In this document: positions 23,036-36,339 of the stretch, piece by piece
Layout of the letters: each line of letters opens with the position of its first letter
How positions within the stretch are numbered: the stretch's first letter is position 1
NCBI GenBank assembly: GCA_947683425.1
Contig: CANTUQ010000031.1
Span: forward strand, 9,856,501 to 9,920,500
DNA length: 64,000 bases
Reading direction: 5' to 3'
DNA from: Excoecaria cochinchinensis
Taxonomy: Eukaryota > Streptophyta > Magnoliopsida > Malpighiales > Euphorbiaceae
Translations under genes and position numbers: made by a program
Notes under the pieces: generated by a model
The model's input: only the letters and a program-made list of their open reading frames with translations
What the model was told of the DNA's origin: nothing
Databases searched by the model: none

Positions 23036-23391
23036 TGTCGCGATCGCGACACTGTCGCGAGCGCGACAGAGCGCGGAGGTTTCAGCCCTCGCGCTGGCGC
23101 GAGAAGTGTCGCACTGAGAGCTAGACAGGGAAGTCTCTGTCGCGAGCGCGACATACGTCGCGAGCGCGACAGAGCGCTCAACCTCCGAGCGTATGCAGGA
23201 CTCCCCTCTGTCGTGAGCTCGCGGTGCTTGCGAGCGCGATGGACTTGGAAGGTTGCCTTCTGTCGCGAGCGTGACAACCTTCGCGAGCGCAACAGAGAGT
23301 GGCGCCTTCGCCCTCTCGCGATCGCGAGGCTCTCTCGCGACCGCGAGACTTGGCAGGGAGTTATGTTTTGGTCTCTGTCGCGAGCGCGACA
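23036..23391 (+). repeat. Palindrome array, solo LTR E
   Basis: Perfect TGTCGCGATCGCGACA (23036-23051) and TGTCGCGAGCGCGACA (23053-23068), then about ten more GTCGCGAGCGCGAC-type copies of varied quality up to 23391. Far richer in CG than its surroundings. Confidence 0.88.
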
Positions 23392-23943
23392 GACGCAACT
23401 TCCAAACTTGATTTCTTTTCCTTTTTGCTTAATGACTTAATTTCTTTTGCATGCAGTTTTCATTAAGCTTTGACTATCTATTTGCATGAATAATATATAT
23501 GTGAACGTGATAAGATTTTGCATAACCTGCTAATGTCGGATAAGTGGATAGTTAGGCATGCCTAATAGAGTTATGTGCCGCTGCAGCTATGTGTACGATT
23601 TGGACCCTGATCAGGTCCCCTGATTGGATCCTCGCGATCCTTCTGTTTGAATCTTTCTTAAGATTCTATGTGAAAACAATTTGGAAACAAAATAAAAAGA
23701 ATGATTCGATACCTTCGGGTATCTATGTGTCCATACTATGATATTGATACTCTCAAGTATCTATGTGTACTCGTTATCCACTCTTTATGATTAAGCAGGT
23801 GTTAGTGTAACTTTGTACAAGAACATTGGATGATAATATAAATATTATCAATTAACTATGTATGATTTCATATCTATAATTGTATCATTGTCATGTACTT
23901 TATGTTATCGTCACTGTGAGTGGCGGTTATGCATTTGTGTTTT

Positions 23944-23989
23944 CCCCACTAAGCGATTTCGCTTAGCACGGGTGTTTATCCGTGCAGGT
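23944..23989 (+). other. LTR double hairpin (E)
   Basis: CTAAGCGA-TT-TCGCTTAG, an extended stem, then CACGG-GTGTTTAT-CCGTG and CAGGT; 400 nt before the LTR end. Confidence 0.8.
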
Positions 23990-25044
23990 GTGGAAGGTTT
24001 TGATTACCATGGGTTGGGCGTGTCGCATCGGGAAGGCCAACGCAACTAGAGATCGGAATTTTTTATAGTATAGGCTTTCCTTTCTTTTGTAATTGATGTA
24101 ATGTTTTGTTAACCCTTTGGAACAATGTATCTTGGGCTTTTGTATATTTGTTCTTCTTTTTGTAATCTGATGTAAGATGTAAAGACCCAATTTTGTATAT
24201 TAATAAAAGTATCCATTTTGTTCTGTATCCATCTTCTTTCTATTAAAGTTTTTATTTATACCGGATATGTGATTCTGTATGTGATGTCTGCATGTTTGTA
24301 CTAGTGGGGTGTGACACTCCAATCTATCTTGGGTCCTTCTCGCTCTAATCACGAGTAGAAGTATCCATATTATAGGTTGGGGTGTGACAATAACGCTTAT
24401 ACATATACATGTAACTTATATTCATTTCATATAACTATTAGCTTCATATAACCACCGCATGTAATAAACTCAAGTAATAGCCTGATTACTCGCTAACTAG
24501 TGGATACGGGTACTAATGATACTGATAGGTCACAGTATCCCAAGCATATGGAGACATGGGTCTTAAAACATTTTATGATCATGTATACTCAAAAGTATAC
24601 CGGAGACCGAGGCCTCAAACATCTTATATGACCCAAACAGGGCCTGCATGTAAAAAGATAACATATAGCTACTGCACTCACACCTTGACCCTTGATAAGC
24701 GCTTATCTATCCACTAACTATGACTACCAGGCTCAAATAACAACTCAATCATGATCTAAAATAATTATCATAAATAGAGGATAAATCAAGTATAATCATG
24801 TTATTTATGAATACCTGTGTGTTGGTCAAGCTCAGAAACATATACATCATATATAATAATACTCATGTACATATATATAATTCATCATGCTTAAGATATT
24901 ATAGCTCAAAAGTTTTTCCCAATGATGACTACTCTTATTGTCATTTAGAAGTCCTAAACATGCTTTAGATAGTTCATGGAAAGTTTCGGTGCAATACGGG
25001 TTCAATTCGGGAAGAAAAACACATTAAATAGTCAAGGAAGAAGG

Positions 25045-25150
25045 GGTCACGGTGGCAATGACTTTGTTGTGACCGTGAGGGCCAAGAATGAGCATTCTTC
25101 CCAGCTTTGTCATATGTCATGGTGGCAACCATTTTGGTTGTGACCGTGAC
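25045..25150 (-). repeat. Palindromes in solo LTR D
   Basis: Two inverted repeats about 35 bp long, of the GTCACGGT...ACCGTGAC type found in element A rather than the type of the neighbouring families. Confidence 0.75.
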
Positions 25151-26848
25151 ATACCATAACTTAGCAAAACAGAAGCAAAATCTCGGGACTGGTTCACACC
25201 ATAATTTTGTACAGCCTATATCAATGTCTAAACCTAATTTTCAGGCCAAATTTCCTTCTTAAATTTTGTTCCTCTACCTCTTAGCTTAAAAATGGGACAA
25301 GTGTCAGGTCCATTGGATTCCTAGATTAATAGATATAATTTAAAAATTATAGACTATTCAAATGAACCCGTCTAAGTAGAAGCACGTCTGTTTTTGCTAT
25401 TTTTAAGCCACTTACACTCCCAATTTAAGTATGGTCTCTCATAAACTTTTATAGGTACGGAAGTCATGGTTCAAATGGCGCAACAATAATTCAATTTGGA
25501 GTAGTCAAACTCCATCTATGATCAAAATAATATACAGAGGTTCAGTAAAATTTAAGCAGAATTTCCCTTAAATTAGTGTTCATGCCCTAGCTAAAGTCTC
25601 ATGACAATCAACCAACAATTCCAACAAAATTCAACTATATATCTCATCTATATCATCTATCAATTAACACATATTCACACACAAATTCTATATACATATA
25701 ATCACACATCAAAGGAACAAAATTACACACAAACACATATAAACAACCAAAGCTCCCAAACTTGGAATGGAGCTCAAAACTTCTCTTCCTTCAAGCGACA
25801 ACCTTTCCTTGCCCTTTATCCTTTCTCTTTTCTTCAGATTCTTGCAACCAATCAAAACAATAACTCCATTAACCCAAGAACATAACCTTTAAAAACCCAC
25901 TCAATCCCATAGAAGGAGAAGAAGAAGAATAATACCCAAAGCAAAAACAGCCACTTACCTCTTAGAATCCTTCAAAACTCAAACCCTAGCTCAAAGATGG
26001 AAGAATACCCACATACAAGACTTGAGAGAGCAGAAAATGGAGATGAGAAAGAGGGAGAGAGAGGGCGTGAGAAAGGAGAGGGAAAAACCCAAATGGCTTC
26101 TACGGGAAGCTACAATTTTTCCTTCCCTCTCTCTACTCCTTTCAAATCCTCATTCAATGCTCCCACCAACCATTACACATGTAACTCCACTATTTGACCC
26201 CTTAATATCATCTTTGACTAATAATCCATGGCACCAAACTTGACTCACACCATATAATCTCCAGGAAATCACTTTTTACATAAAAGTTACCATACACAAA
26301 TACCACTAGATTATTTCACCACAAAAGTACCCTACATCCATACACCACATGCACACCATATAATTCCTTCATTTAACTTAGCTAAATTAATTCTTTGCAA
26401 TAAAGTCCTTATTATCCAAATTTTCTTTTGATAAAATTACCGATATGCTCTAAATATTCCGACATACCACACAGATTCCAACTAGGCCTATTTTGGGTTG
26501 TTACATATACCCCCTTCTCACCTCTTGCCACATGTCACGTTCCCATTGGCCCAAATTAGATTTTTATGTCAAATTCTCCTTTTTGATCCTCCAACTTCTC
26601 ATAATCTCATACATTGATATTCTTAACTCAATAATTCCTCACATTGAACCACTTAACTAATTTTATTCATTAAATCAAGTCCTACTTCCATATTTTACAA
26701 TTTTACCATTTGCCGCACTTGCCGAATCTTCACTTAAATCCTTAATTTAGCCATTTGGCAATACCTAACCCGTCAAATTACACAACTTTGATCACTGCTC
26801 ATCCACAATATGCCTAAATCCTTCTAGGGTACATTTCGGGGTGTGACA

Positions 26849-28047
26849 TTTCTTCCCTCCTAAAAGAATTTCGTCCTCGAAATTCACTTACATCTGAAAA
26901 ATCTTAACACTACACTCCAATTCACTATCATTCTCATTTCTTCACTATAACATACTCACTTGCTTATACTTATCCTCATCGCTATACTCTTAAACCACTT
27001 CTTTTTAATCGGAATAACCATACAAATCATAACTTTTGTTTTCTTATCCATAACTAAACTTAAACTCATAAAACTGACTTAATTAAACCTCATAATTCTT
27101 CTTTCATTATCTTACGTCCAAATCAATCATATTCATCAGAACAATTATTACTTTTCTCAACAATCTAAAATTAAAGCACATACACCTCATATATAAACCA
27201 TTTAACTTACAATATCTTGCTACACAATTCCTTAATACTTTAAAAACATTTTCGACACATATGCTACTTTCTTTACAAATAACACTCATGTCTTACTCCA
27301 AAATCTTTTTACATTCATTTGTACAAGATTCCAAAATACTCTTTCTACTCACTTCTGACTATATAAACATTACACTTTGCTTAACAATTGCTATGCTCTT
27401 AAATTATACACCTTTATCTAAATATCAAATACTCATTGTACACCCTGTTAGCTTTCTCTCCATCAAAACACATAAACAAATGCTTCCCATGTGTGATCAA
27501 AGGATGATGATGCAATGAGGATGTGATGGTTCTTGTATGCAATATGATGTAGAAATGCAATTGATGTTATAATGATGTACTTTTCCCATCCCCATGGTTC
27601 AATATCCTTATATTCAAACAATTTTTTGGAGAAAGTAGACAGGCATACAGAGCAACACCATGATCTCACAAAATTCAGATACTCCTTCATCTCCAAAATA
27701 CCAAAACATCTATTCTCCCAAGGCAACCACATATCAATACACTTCAAACACTTCTACAAAACCTTCTCCTAAACCACATAATATCAAAATAAAATTCTAA
27801 CAGAACCTCTAATACTCATCTAACAAACGCATTCTAGGTCGTGCACACACATAATAGTTCAAGGCAAGTAGATCGTGGCCTACCGAGCCAACAGTTAACT
27901 AAACACTTTATCTAATTGGGATGTTCCTATTATCAACACATACCTGAAAAATGAAATCATCCGCTTTGGCCAACGCTAATCTATAAGGACACACTTCGAA
28001 GCACCTAGTTAACCAGAACCGACTAAACCGGAGCTCTGGTACCAAAT
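26849..28047 (-). other. B INT2 internal domain, non-coding
   Basis: 1199 bp, uninterrupted. Purine tract beside LTR2, and primer site (GAGCTCTGGTACCA on the plus strand) at 28031-28044. Short open frames on both strands (27463-27747 minus, 27572-27772 plus) recur in the other INT copies but match no known protein. Confidence 0.8.
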
Positions 28048-28363
28048 TGTAACACCCCTCGCACACATAGCATATCGAAGGATGAAGAGCTACAGTGAGC
28101 AGAGGGTGCTACCATACAAAGACAAACATGGTAATACAGAAATCATAGTAATAAAATTTCTAACATCTAGAACCTCAACCAGATACTCATCCTAAACTTA
28201 TCTCACACACACCATCAATCGCACTAAAGATTATTACATCTCATTACAAATGCTAAATAAATAAACTTAATTACAAACCGACAATCAATAAAAACATTCT
28301 ATAACTTCTACCGACTCGTTGGCCAAAGTCACAGAGAACCGCTGCGCTACTCTGATCTCCTAA

Positions 28364-28408
28364 CCTGCATGGACAAACAACTGTGCTAAGCGATAATGCT
28401 TAGTCGGG
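28364..28408 (-). other. LTR double hairpin (B LTR3)
   Basis: CTAAGC/GCTTAG stem, then a second stem weakened by one substitution in each arm relative to LTR1. Confidence 0.6.
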
Positions 28409-29174
28409 CGAAACAAATAATGGGCAGCCACGCACAATGGTTGCCGAGGCAAACACATGTAAATCAATATATATATATACATAATTATAAAGTACACCAG
28501 TTAAAGCTATCATAAATTCATATTCTTTTTCTCATACGAAACTTAAACAATTTCCTATATACATTCATTTACATACTATAGCCAGAATTTACATTATTAC
28601 CCTAGTAATTTACAATGACATTATGCATACTTATTGTTTGCTTAATTCATTTAACTAACTATGTGAATAGTTATACCTCCTAGGATACCAAAGATACATT
28701 TAGTAGCGAGACAAATTAAGTCATATCGATTCCCATTATTAGTAACATTTCCAAAATCATGCAGATTACAGTATTAGTACTTAAGTTAGAACATTTTATT
28801 TGTTCAAATCATTTATTGTTCAAAGCTAAACAAAACATTTAGATTTTAAGATTTGTTTCGGGCATGAAATAAATATTCTAAGCTTCCTACGTATCTCTAT
28901 GGTAAGGAATCAAAGCCACGTAGTTCTACAAAAACCTTTATACTTAAATAATCCAAGAATTAATCTTAAGTCATTTTCCTAAATTCAGTTATCTATCTCA
29001 TGTGTAACGCTTATTATCTATCTTACTTACAAATCAATACATCATTCACTGTATTCATTAAAACCACAAACAAATACATAAGAATTTCTTACCAATATAC
29101 TTACTAAAATTACATAGGCTAAAGTTCCGTAGGTAAACAACACATAACATACCTGTGTTCTCATTTAAACATAT

Positions 29175-29180
<6 letters not shown>

Positions 29181-29240
<60 letters not shown>
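29181..29240. repeat. (TA)n microsatellite in B LTR3
   Basis: About 30 TA units. The matching site in LTR4 (near 50630-50660) and LTR5 (near 55533-55551) is much shorter. Confidence 0.93.
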
Positions 29241-29244
<4 letters not shown>

Positions 29245-30532
29245 TACAAAGTTTATTTACATAATTTTCAACCATAGAAAACATGCATATCAAATATTTC
29301 AACAATTCTTTACATAAACTTCATATAGACAAACATACTCATAAATTTTTAACAATTTCATAACATGCCTTATTCACATACAATTTCTTAGACAGTCAAT
29401 ATTCATTTATACACATTCGTTAGAGCAAACATTGATTGCTTTATCACTTTCCATTTCACAGATATCGGCTGATCATACAAAACACATAGGTATTCGGAGA
29501 TACTGTACATTTCCACATAGGTGTCCATAAAGGATCCAGAACAGAGGAGTGCGTAGAGCACAAGTCAAATGTCATTTATGACAAATGCATCAAATGCTTA
29601 TTCACATAATCATTTGTAAATCATCACAGAGCTTATCAATTAATTCACTCTTTTAATTTCCTGCTAAGTCAAAGGGGTGGATAAGCGAGTGAACACATGG
29701 CGGTACCCGTGGGTACGATTCGAAAAGTAACATCATATTTTTCTCATTCAAAATATTTTCACATTGGGGATCTCAAACAAGATCCATGCACATTGAGGTT
29801 TGCGAGGAACCAAATGGGGACCTAATCAGGGCCCAAACAGAATAGAGGGTTGCAGCTAACAGAACTCTATATGCATGCCTATCTATCCACGACTCGACTA
29901 ACGTAGGCTAAATTTACCAAACCATTATTGAATTCATCACGTTCTCATATGCATATACACGTTGCATTAAGTACGTTGTAACACTCTATTATGATTACAT
30001 AGACACGTGCATTCATATATTTGCATATCATACGTGCTAATTACATTTATCATATTCAAAGCTAATCATATATTATCTCATGGATAAATTATTCATGTGA
30101 ACATACTGAACATGACTGTATTATTGACATCATGCACTCATTTAGACTTAACAAATAAATTACATTACTTTACGCACATACAGCAATTAAATAATAATTA
30201 TAGTCGAAAGTCTCATAATCTAATTATTAATATGCATAAATGTATTTGAATAATTCATATTTTAATCCATAGATTAAAGGACTGATATGAACATATTAAA
30301 CATAATCATGTCATTAATTATCATACCTTCATTTCAACTTAACAAATAAGTTTGTACTTCATTACACGTATACATTTACAACACAATATTGGTAGACCAA
30401 ATTCTTACATTTCAATAATTACTATGGATGGGTAATACATTAAATAATTCACATTTTAAATCACAAATGCACAAAATAATTGAGAGGCCATGCAAAAAAG
30501 AAGACCTTTCAAACGCTTTGAGGCAGAGTGGT

Positions 30533-30828
30533 CTGTCGCGCCCGGGACATACGAGTCCCAGGAGGAGATCACGAGTCGTGCTCTCTGTCTCGACTCGTGA
30601 AGGAATGACATCAAAGCAAAATCGAAGCATGAAAAGAGGTAAAGGTCCCGAACTTGCGCGACTTGTGCTAGCTTGCCCGACTCGTGCTAGCTTGCACGTC
30701 TATTGCAAGTGTGCACGTCTCGTGCTCGCTTGCACAATTCGTGCAGTCCTCCTCACAGCGTGCGGGTGATTCTAATATTCTCGGCTCTGTTGCGATTGCG
30801 ACTAGCATTGTGGTCGCGACAGAGTCGC
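30533..30828 (-). repeat. Palindrome array, B LTR3
   Basis: As in LTR1: CTCGTGC-type 20-bp units between GTCGCG-type palindromes. The unit number is lower than in LTR1. Confidence 0.75.
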
Positions 30829-33000
30829 GTTCTGCAGATCTCCAGCGACACACCAAAAAACCTAATTTTTCCAAAGTTCATCCAAACCTCAAAAATCAAT
30901 CAAATTTCAACACCACTCAGTTTACACATTCAAATCATCAAAAACAGTACAAAACCCAACTTTTATATCAATTATTACAATTAAAACATCTAATTAAAAC
31001 AATAAAAAATCAGAATTCTTCAAACCTAAAAATTTTACCCTAAATTCATACAAATTCAATTTTGATCCAATAATTCACAAAATTCCTAACCTCAACTCCT
31101 TTGCTCCTAATAACTTCTTTAGATGATCTCTCTAGCTCCCAAGCTCATCCAAAATCCTCATCAAAACACACACAAATACACAAAACATAAATCTAGTAAA
31201 GCTAATCAAAAGAAATCAAGGAAATTATAACTTAAACTTACCTCTTAATAACATCTTTACTTAACTTTCTTGAGCAAAACAACTTCATCCATTAAATCTT
31301 TGTATTTCATTTGAGGGAAAACAATTAACGTGGAACAAGAAGGAAAAGTGAAAGAGAAAGGGAAGAGGAATGGGAGAACGGGAGGCAAGAGCAGAAATTT
31401 TTGCCCTTTCACTCCTTCTCTCTCTTCTTATATACCCCCTTCTCACCTCTTGCCACATGTCACGTTCCCATTGGCCCAAATTAGATTTTTATGACAAATT
31501 CTCCTTTTTGATCCTCCAACTTCTCATAACCACATATATTGATATTCTTAACTCAATAATTCCTCACATTGAACCACTTAACTAATTTTATTCATTAAAT
31601 CAAGTCCTACTTCCACATTTTACAATTTTACCATTTGCCGCACTTGCAGAAACTTTTACTTAAATCCACAATTTAGCCATTTGGCAATACCTAACCCGTA
31701 AAATTACACAACTTTGATCACTACTCATCCACAATATGCCCAAATCCTTCTAGGGTACATTTCGGGGTGTGACATTTCTTCCCTCCTAAAAGAATTTCGT
31801 CCTCGAAATTCACTTACATCTGAAAAATCTGAACACTACACTCCAATTCACTATCATTCGCATTTCTTCACTATAACATACTCACTTGCTTATACTTATC
31901 CTCATCGCTATACTTGTCACATCCCAAAATAGCCCTGGTCGGAATGTGTATGCTAAGTCGGGAATGCAAGGGTATTTCAGTAATTTGTGCATGAGAAATT
32001 TGGATAATGAGGACTTAATGGCAAATAATTAATTAAGTATGTTAAGAAGAGAAATGTTAGAGTGTGCATGTGGTATGCGGTTGTAGGGTGTTTTGGTTAT
32101 GGCATTTATCTAGTGAAGTGTGAGTTTGGTACCTAGGCATGAGATATTTATTCAAGAAAGGATTGGGTGCATGTGAGAGTAGGGTGCAATGGTTTGAAAA
32201 GTCAAAGGAGGAGTTTTGGTCCATTTGGAGGTTGCCAAGTGGGCTTGGTAGGTGGGCAATTAATGGGAAAATGGGAAAAAGAGACAAAGAATGAGGGAGA
32301 AGAGCAGATCACGTTTTCTGCTCTCTCTTCTCCTCCTCTTTGTTTTTTTATCTTTTCCTTTTCCCATTCCTTGCATCCCTTCCTTGGTTGTGTGTGTGTG
32401 AATTGGTGTCTTGGTGGAGCTTGAGGATTGCTTGAAGAGTGATTTGGTGCCTTGGTGGAGCTTGAGGATTGCTTGAAGAGGTAAGTTGGGGTTCAGGGTT
32501 CCTACATGCTGTTCTTCTTCTTCTTCTTCCTCTGGTTTAAATTAAGTTAGGGTTGGGACTAAGGATTTTGTGGGTTTCTTGTTTGTGCAAGCTTTGGATT
32601 GCAAGAAGAAGCTTAAGGATAAGTAGAGGATTGAGGATTGAAGCTTAAAGTGCGATTTTTGGATCTTCAATTTCAGGTTTGGGAGCTTTGATTCCTGCAT
32701 TTGAACTTCTGAGTTGTTTTTGCCCTAATTCTCACTTAGGTTGTAAATGTGTTTGCATTATTTAATTTCTTGAATTTGGTGTGTTTTGGCATATGTTTAT
32801 GCATGATTTTATTTGTTTTGATTGTTAATTAAGTTGGTGTTTCATCATTTTTGATGTATTGAAGATCTATTGGAAGGTAAGATGAGATTGGTAGTGTTTT
32901 GAATCAAATTGAAATTTATTTTGTCGAGTTCATAGAATTCTGGGCATGCTGGGAAAAACAAATCGCGATTCTGGTGGAATTTTCGTCTCCAGTACGTGTG

Positions 33001-33231
33001 TGTTGTGACTGCCCTAAGTGTGGCAAGTCACGAGTCGTGACTCCCAGTCACGACACGTGACTCTATCTCCCAGTCACGACGCGTGACTGCCCTATGAGAG
33101 GCAAGTCACGAGTCGTGACTTAGAGTCACGACTCGTGACTCCCTTGTGAGGCATGTCACGAGGCGTGACATAGATTCACGACTCGTGACCCTCCTTTGAG
33201 GCCAGTCACAAGTCATGACATGGCTCGTGAC
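33001..33231 (+). repeat. Palindrome array, F 5' LTR
   Basis: About eight GTCACGAGTCGTGAC-type palindromes, alternating with variants GTCACGACACGTGAC and GTCACGAGGCGTGAC. Confidence 0.85.
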
Positions 33232-35237
33232 CGACCCCCTTTAGCCCCATTTTTCCGAATTAGCCCAGTTTCAACCAAAATGAATTTCCTATTTCTTCTG
33301 TATGGACTTATACTCCTGTATGATTTATGTCATACTTTTATATGCTCTTATGGCCTTTTTTGTTTTGCCTTGTTCCCTAAGCGACTAGTTTTCTTATAAA
33401 ATGACTTTCAAATGCTTTTATGGCTTTTCCCCTACTGTGTGCTATATTACCTTGCTTATATGAATGGTTATCCTAATTTATTTGTGATTAACAATATGTT
33501 ATCCATGATAAGTTACATGTGGTATTTTTTGGAATAAGTGTTGGATTATAGTGATCCGGTTAAATAATTGTGGGATTTCAACTGTATGGTTTGGATTTAT
33601 ATATGCTTATTGTTGTGATTTGTATTGCATGTCATTTTTTTTCGAATACGAAGGAATTATGAAGGCTAACTTTCTGATTGTTTAGTCCCGAGCATGTCAT
33701 ATTAAAATGTAAAATATGTTATGCATATCTTTGATCAGATCCTCCTCTAAGAATAACCTGCCATGCTTAAGAGTATATTGTATCATTCCACGATTAAGAT
33801 TATGCATTATTAATCATTGGCATGGTAGTGCTTCCATACCTGATTTTTGACATGCTTTAGAACATTGTTTAATGCTAAAGTGTGTTGACTGTATTATGTT
33901 TTGCAATAGGAATTGTATGATATATGACCGACTTTTTGAGCATATTTATATGTCTATCGTACTTTGGTTTATGCATGATGTATATATATATATATGCGTT
34001 GTGCGATTCGAAACGTGAATTGTTTTATGCATGACCTACGAGAGTCAGTCTAGTGGATAGTTAGGCATGCCTAATAGAGTCTTTTAGCTGCAGCCCAATG
34101 GACGTTTGGACCCTGATCAGGTCCCCCGTTTGGTTCCTCGTGAACCTTTATGTGTGCGGATCTTCGCGATCCTTTTTAATGTGTTTGGATCTTGTTTAAG
34201 ATCCCCCTCAGTGAAATGTTTTAATTGTGATAAAATAAAATGGTTTTCGATTCGTACCCGTAAGGTACCCTTTGGCCGATTTTTACCCGTAATGTAACAC
34301 CCCAAAATCGCCCTGGTAGTCTAAGCCTGTCTGAGTCTGAATATGCCTGTCTGTATCTATGTGTGTGTGTACTTGTGTGCATTTTGATGTTGCATGCATA
34401 TTAATTTATATAAGTGTATGTGTTTATGTAAATGTTATGTGTGGAAAGGGGTTTGTTAGCATGTGTGCATAGGATAGGGAAGTAGGATGTGAATAAGTGA
34501 TGTTATTTGTGTGTGAGTGAGAGTATGGGAGTAGGGTATGCTAGTGGGATCATTTCCTATGAGAAATTGACACTTGGCAAGTGGATGGGTTGAATTTAGT
34601 GGGTGATGAGAGAGAGGACAGCTATAAACCATTTTGCTTCTCTTCCTCTTCCCGTTCTCCTCTTCCTCCTTACGCTAATCATCTTCTTCTTTCTCTTCTT
34701 CTTCTTTTCTTTTTCTTCTTTACCTGTTTTTGCTCTTTATTCTTAGCCTGGAGTGATTGAATTGCTGGGTTTGTGTCTCATAAGTTCAAAGGATGAGTTT
34801 AAGTTAGTAAATCTTAGTTTCATTTCTTCCTCCTCTCTAGATTTGATTTTTCATTTATGTGTTAATTGTTAGAATTAAACCTGGTTGTGTTTGATTTATG
34901 GTTCAGAGGAGCTTCCTAGAACATCTAAGTGGAAAGAGAAAGCGAGTGGAAGCGGAGCTCAGGACTAGGAGCAAAGGAAATCAGGTTTGGGAACGTTTGT
35001 GTATTTTGGGATTTTTGTTTGAGAAATTTGAACTTAATGTAATTTTTAGGGTTTGTGTTCTTGAGGGACTTGGATGTGTTTATGCATGATTTTGGTTATG
35101 TTTATTGTGGAATTAAGTTGTTTTTATGTCATTTATGATGTATGGAGGATCTATTGGAAGGTAAGAGGAGATTTGAATTGTTTTGAGCCATTTTGGAGTC
35201 AATTCTGATGAATTTCCCGTTCCCAGTGTGTGTGTGT

Positions 35238-35640
35238 GTCGTGACCAGCCAAGAGAAGAGAAGAGAGAGTCTGTCACGAGTGGTGACGACCGTGATGACT
35301 CGTGACAGAGGAGGCTTATCACGAGTGGTGACGGCCGTGACGACTCGTGACTAGCCAAGAGAGGTCTGTCACGAGTGGTGACGACCGTGACGACTCGTGA
35401 CAGAGGAGGCTTGTCACGAGTGGTGACGGCCGTGACGACTCGTGACTAGCCAAGAGAGGTCTGTCACTAGTGGTGACGACCGTGATGACTCGTGACAGAG
35501 GAGGCCTGTCACGAGTGGTGACGGCCGTGACGAATCGTTACTAGCCAAGAGAGGTCTGTCACGAGTGGTGACGACCATGACGACTCGTGACAGAGGAGGC
35601 TTGTCACGAGTGGTGACATCCGTGACGACTCGTGACCGGC
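35238..35640 (+). repeat. 95-bp tandem palindrome array, solo LTR G
   Basis: About four copies of a 95-bp unit (starts at 35271, 35366, 35461, 35556), each holding two GTCACGAGTGGTGAC and GTGACGACTCGTGAC pairs with spacers AGAGGAGGC and TAGCCAAGAGAGG. Confidence 0.9.
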
Positions 35641-36292
35641 CAACCTTGTTAGTCACCACCCATTTTTCTGGAATTTTTTCTCAGTTTTAGCTTAAATGAA
35701 TTTCGTATCTCTTCTAAATGAACTTATACTATTGTATGATACATGTCACACTTTTATGTGCTTTTATATAACTGATATCATGATCCTTTAGATGAATTGT
35801 ATGATGTACTCTGAAATATGGATTGAATGGTTTATGCATGACCTGCTAGAGTCGAATAAGTGGATAGTTAGGCATGCCTAATAGAGTTATGTGTAGCTGC
35901 AGCCATGTGTACGATTTGGACCATGATCAGGTCCCCCGAATGGATCTTCGTGATCTTTCTGTTGAATCTTACCTAAGATTCTATGTGAAAATATTTTGGA
36001 ACAAGAATAAAAAGATTGTTTTGATACCCTCGGGTATCTAAGTGTTATGAGAATATTTCTGGTACCTCCGGGTATCTATGTGTACTCGTTATCCACTATC
36101 TTGATATAGCAGGTGCAAAAGTGTTATTGGGTGTTATGCATAAGTTTCGAATTATTGCTTATTAAGAATAGTATAATTAAAGTGCTATTACGCATTAGCT
36201 TGATTTATGACATCTTATCAAGTAACTGTGCCATTCGTTTGTGATTGTTTGTTAACGCCACTGTGAGTGGCGGTATTGCATTTTGTGTTTTT

Positions 36293-36339
36293 CCCCACTA
36301 TGCGATTTCGCTTAGCACGGGTGTTTTATCCGTGCAGGT
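36293..36339 (+). other. LTR double hairpin (G)
   Basis: CTATGCGA-TT-TCGCTTAG with one mismatch, then CACGG/CCGTG around a 9-nt loop and CAGGT; 395 nt before the LTR end. Confidence 0.75.

Larger units (their letters stand above)
21954..24389 (+). mobile_element. Solo LTR E, 2436 bp
   Basis: Starts TGTAACACCCC, ends GGGGTGTGACA, flanked by ATAAC (21949-21953 and 24390-24394); inserted in D. Same family as G: near-equal length, alike start, and an alike end (AGAAGT...ATAGGTTG). Modules: CT-rich leader 22265-22390, candidate intron 22436-22636, array 23036-23391, stem-loops at 23552-23565, 23602-23618, 23626-23640, 23649-23666, 23708-23723 and 23746-23761, and the double hairpin. Long open frames across 22910-23398 come from the CG-rich palindromes and are not genes. 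Confidence 0.9.
21463..26505 (-). mobile_element. Solo LTR D, interrupted by E
   Basis: Starts TGTAACACCCCG, ends TTGTTACA, flanked by TATAC (21458-21462 and 26506-26510). Without E and one TSD copy it is about 2.6 kb with no internal domain. Read on the minus strand its start (TGTAACAACCCAAAATAGGC) resembles solo LTR I. Sense modules: candidate intron 25958 down to 25761 (198 nt), array 25045-25150, stem-loops at 24694-24707 and 24583-24600, and the double hairpin. It sits in the TATA box of B LTR2. No gene. Confidence 0.88.
14778..26848 (-). repeat. B LTR2, split by C and D
   Basis: Pieces 14778-15645, 19219-21462 and 26511-26848 (3450 bp in total) join when C and D with one TSD copy each are removed. 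The start has mutated from TGTAACA to TATAACA. A 24-bp unit with GGTATTCGGAGATACC is duplicated at about 19497-19540, and some 300 bp present in LTR3 next to the TA run are missing. No gene. Confidence 0.85.
28048..31774 (-). repeat. B LTR3, uninterrupted reference copy
   Basis: 3727 bp, starts TGTAACACCCC and ends GGGGTGTGACA with no nested insertion, so it shows the full module order of the family: promoter TATATAAG at 31427-31434, candidate intron donor at 31241, array 30533-30828, stem-loops 29768-29785, 29797-29811 and 29703-29716, and the double hairpin. No gene. Confidence 0.9.

Noticed and set aside
22910..23398. 162-codon minus-strand open frame in solo LTR E (with overlapping frames)
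   Set aside because: It is open because CG-rich palindromes lack stops in several frames on both strands; composition is Arg/Ser/Ala-rich and matches nothing.
35238..35640. Regularly spaced palindromes resembling a CRISPR array
   Set aside because: Spacers are themselves repeated, the array is inside a plant LTR, and no cas-like gene is near.
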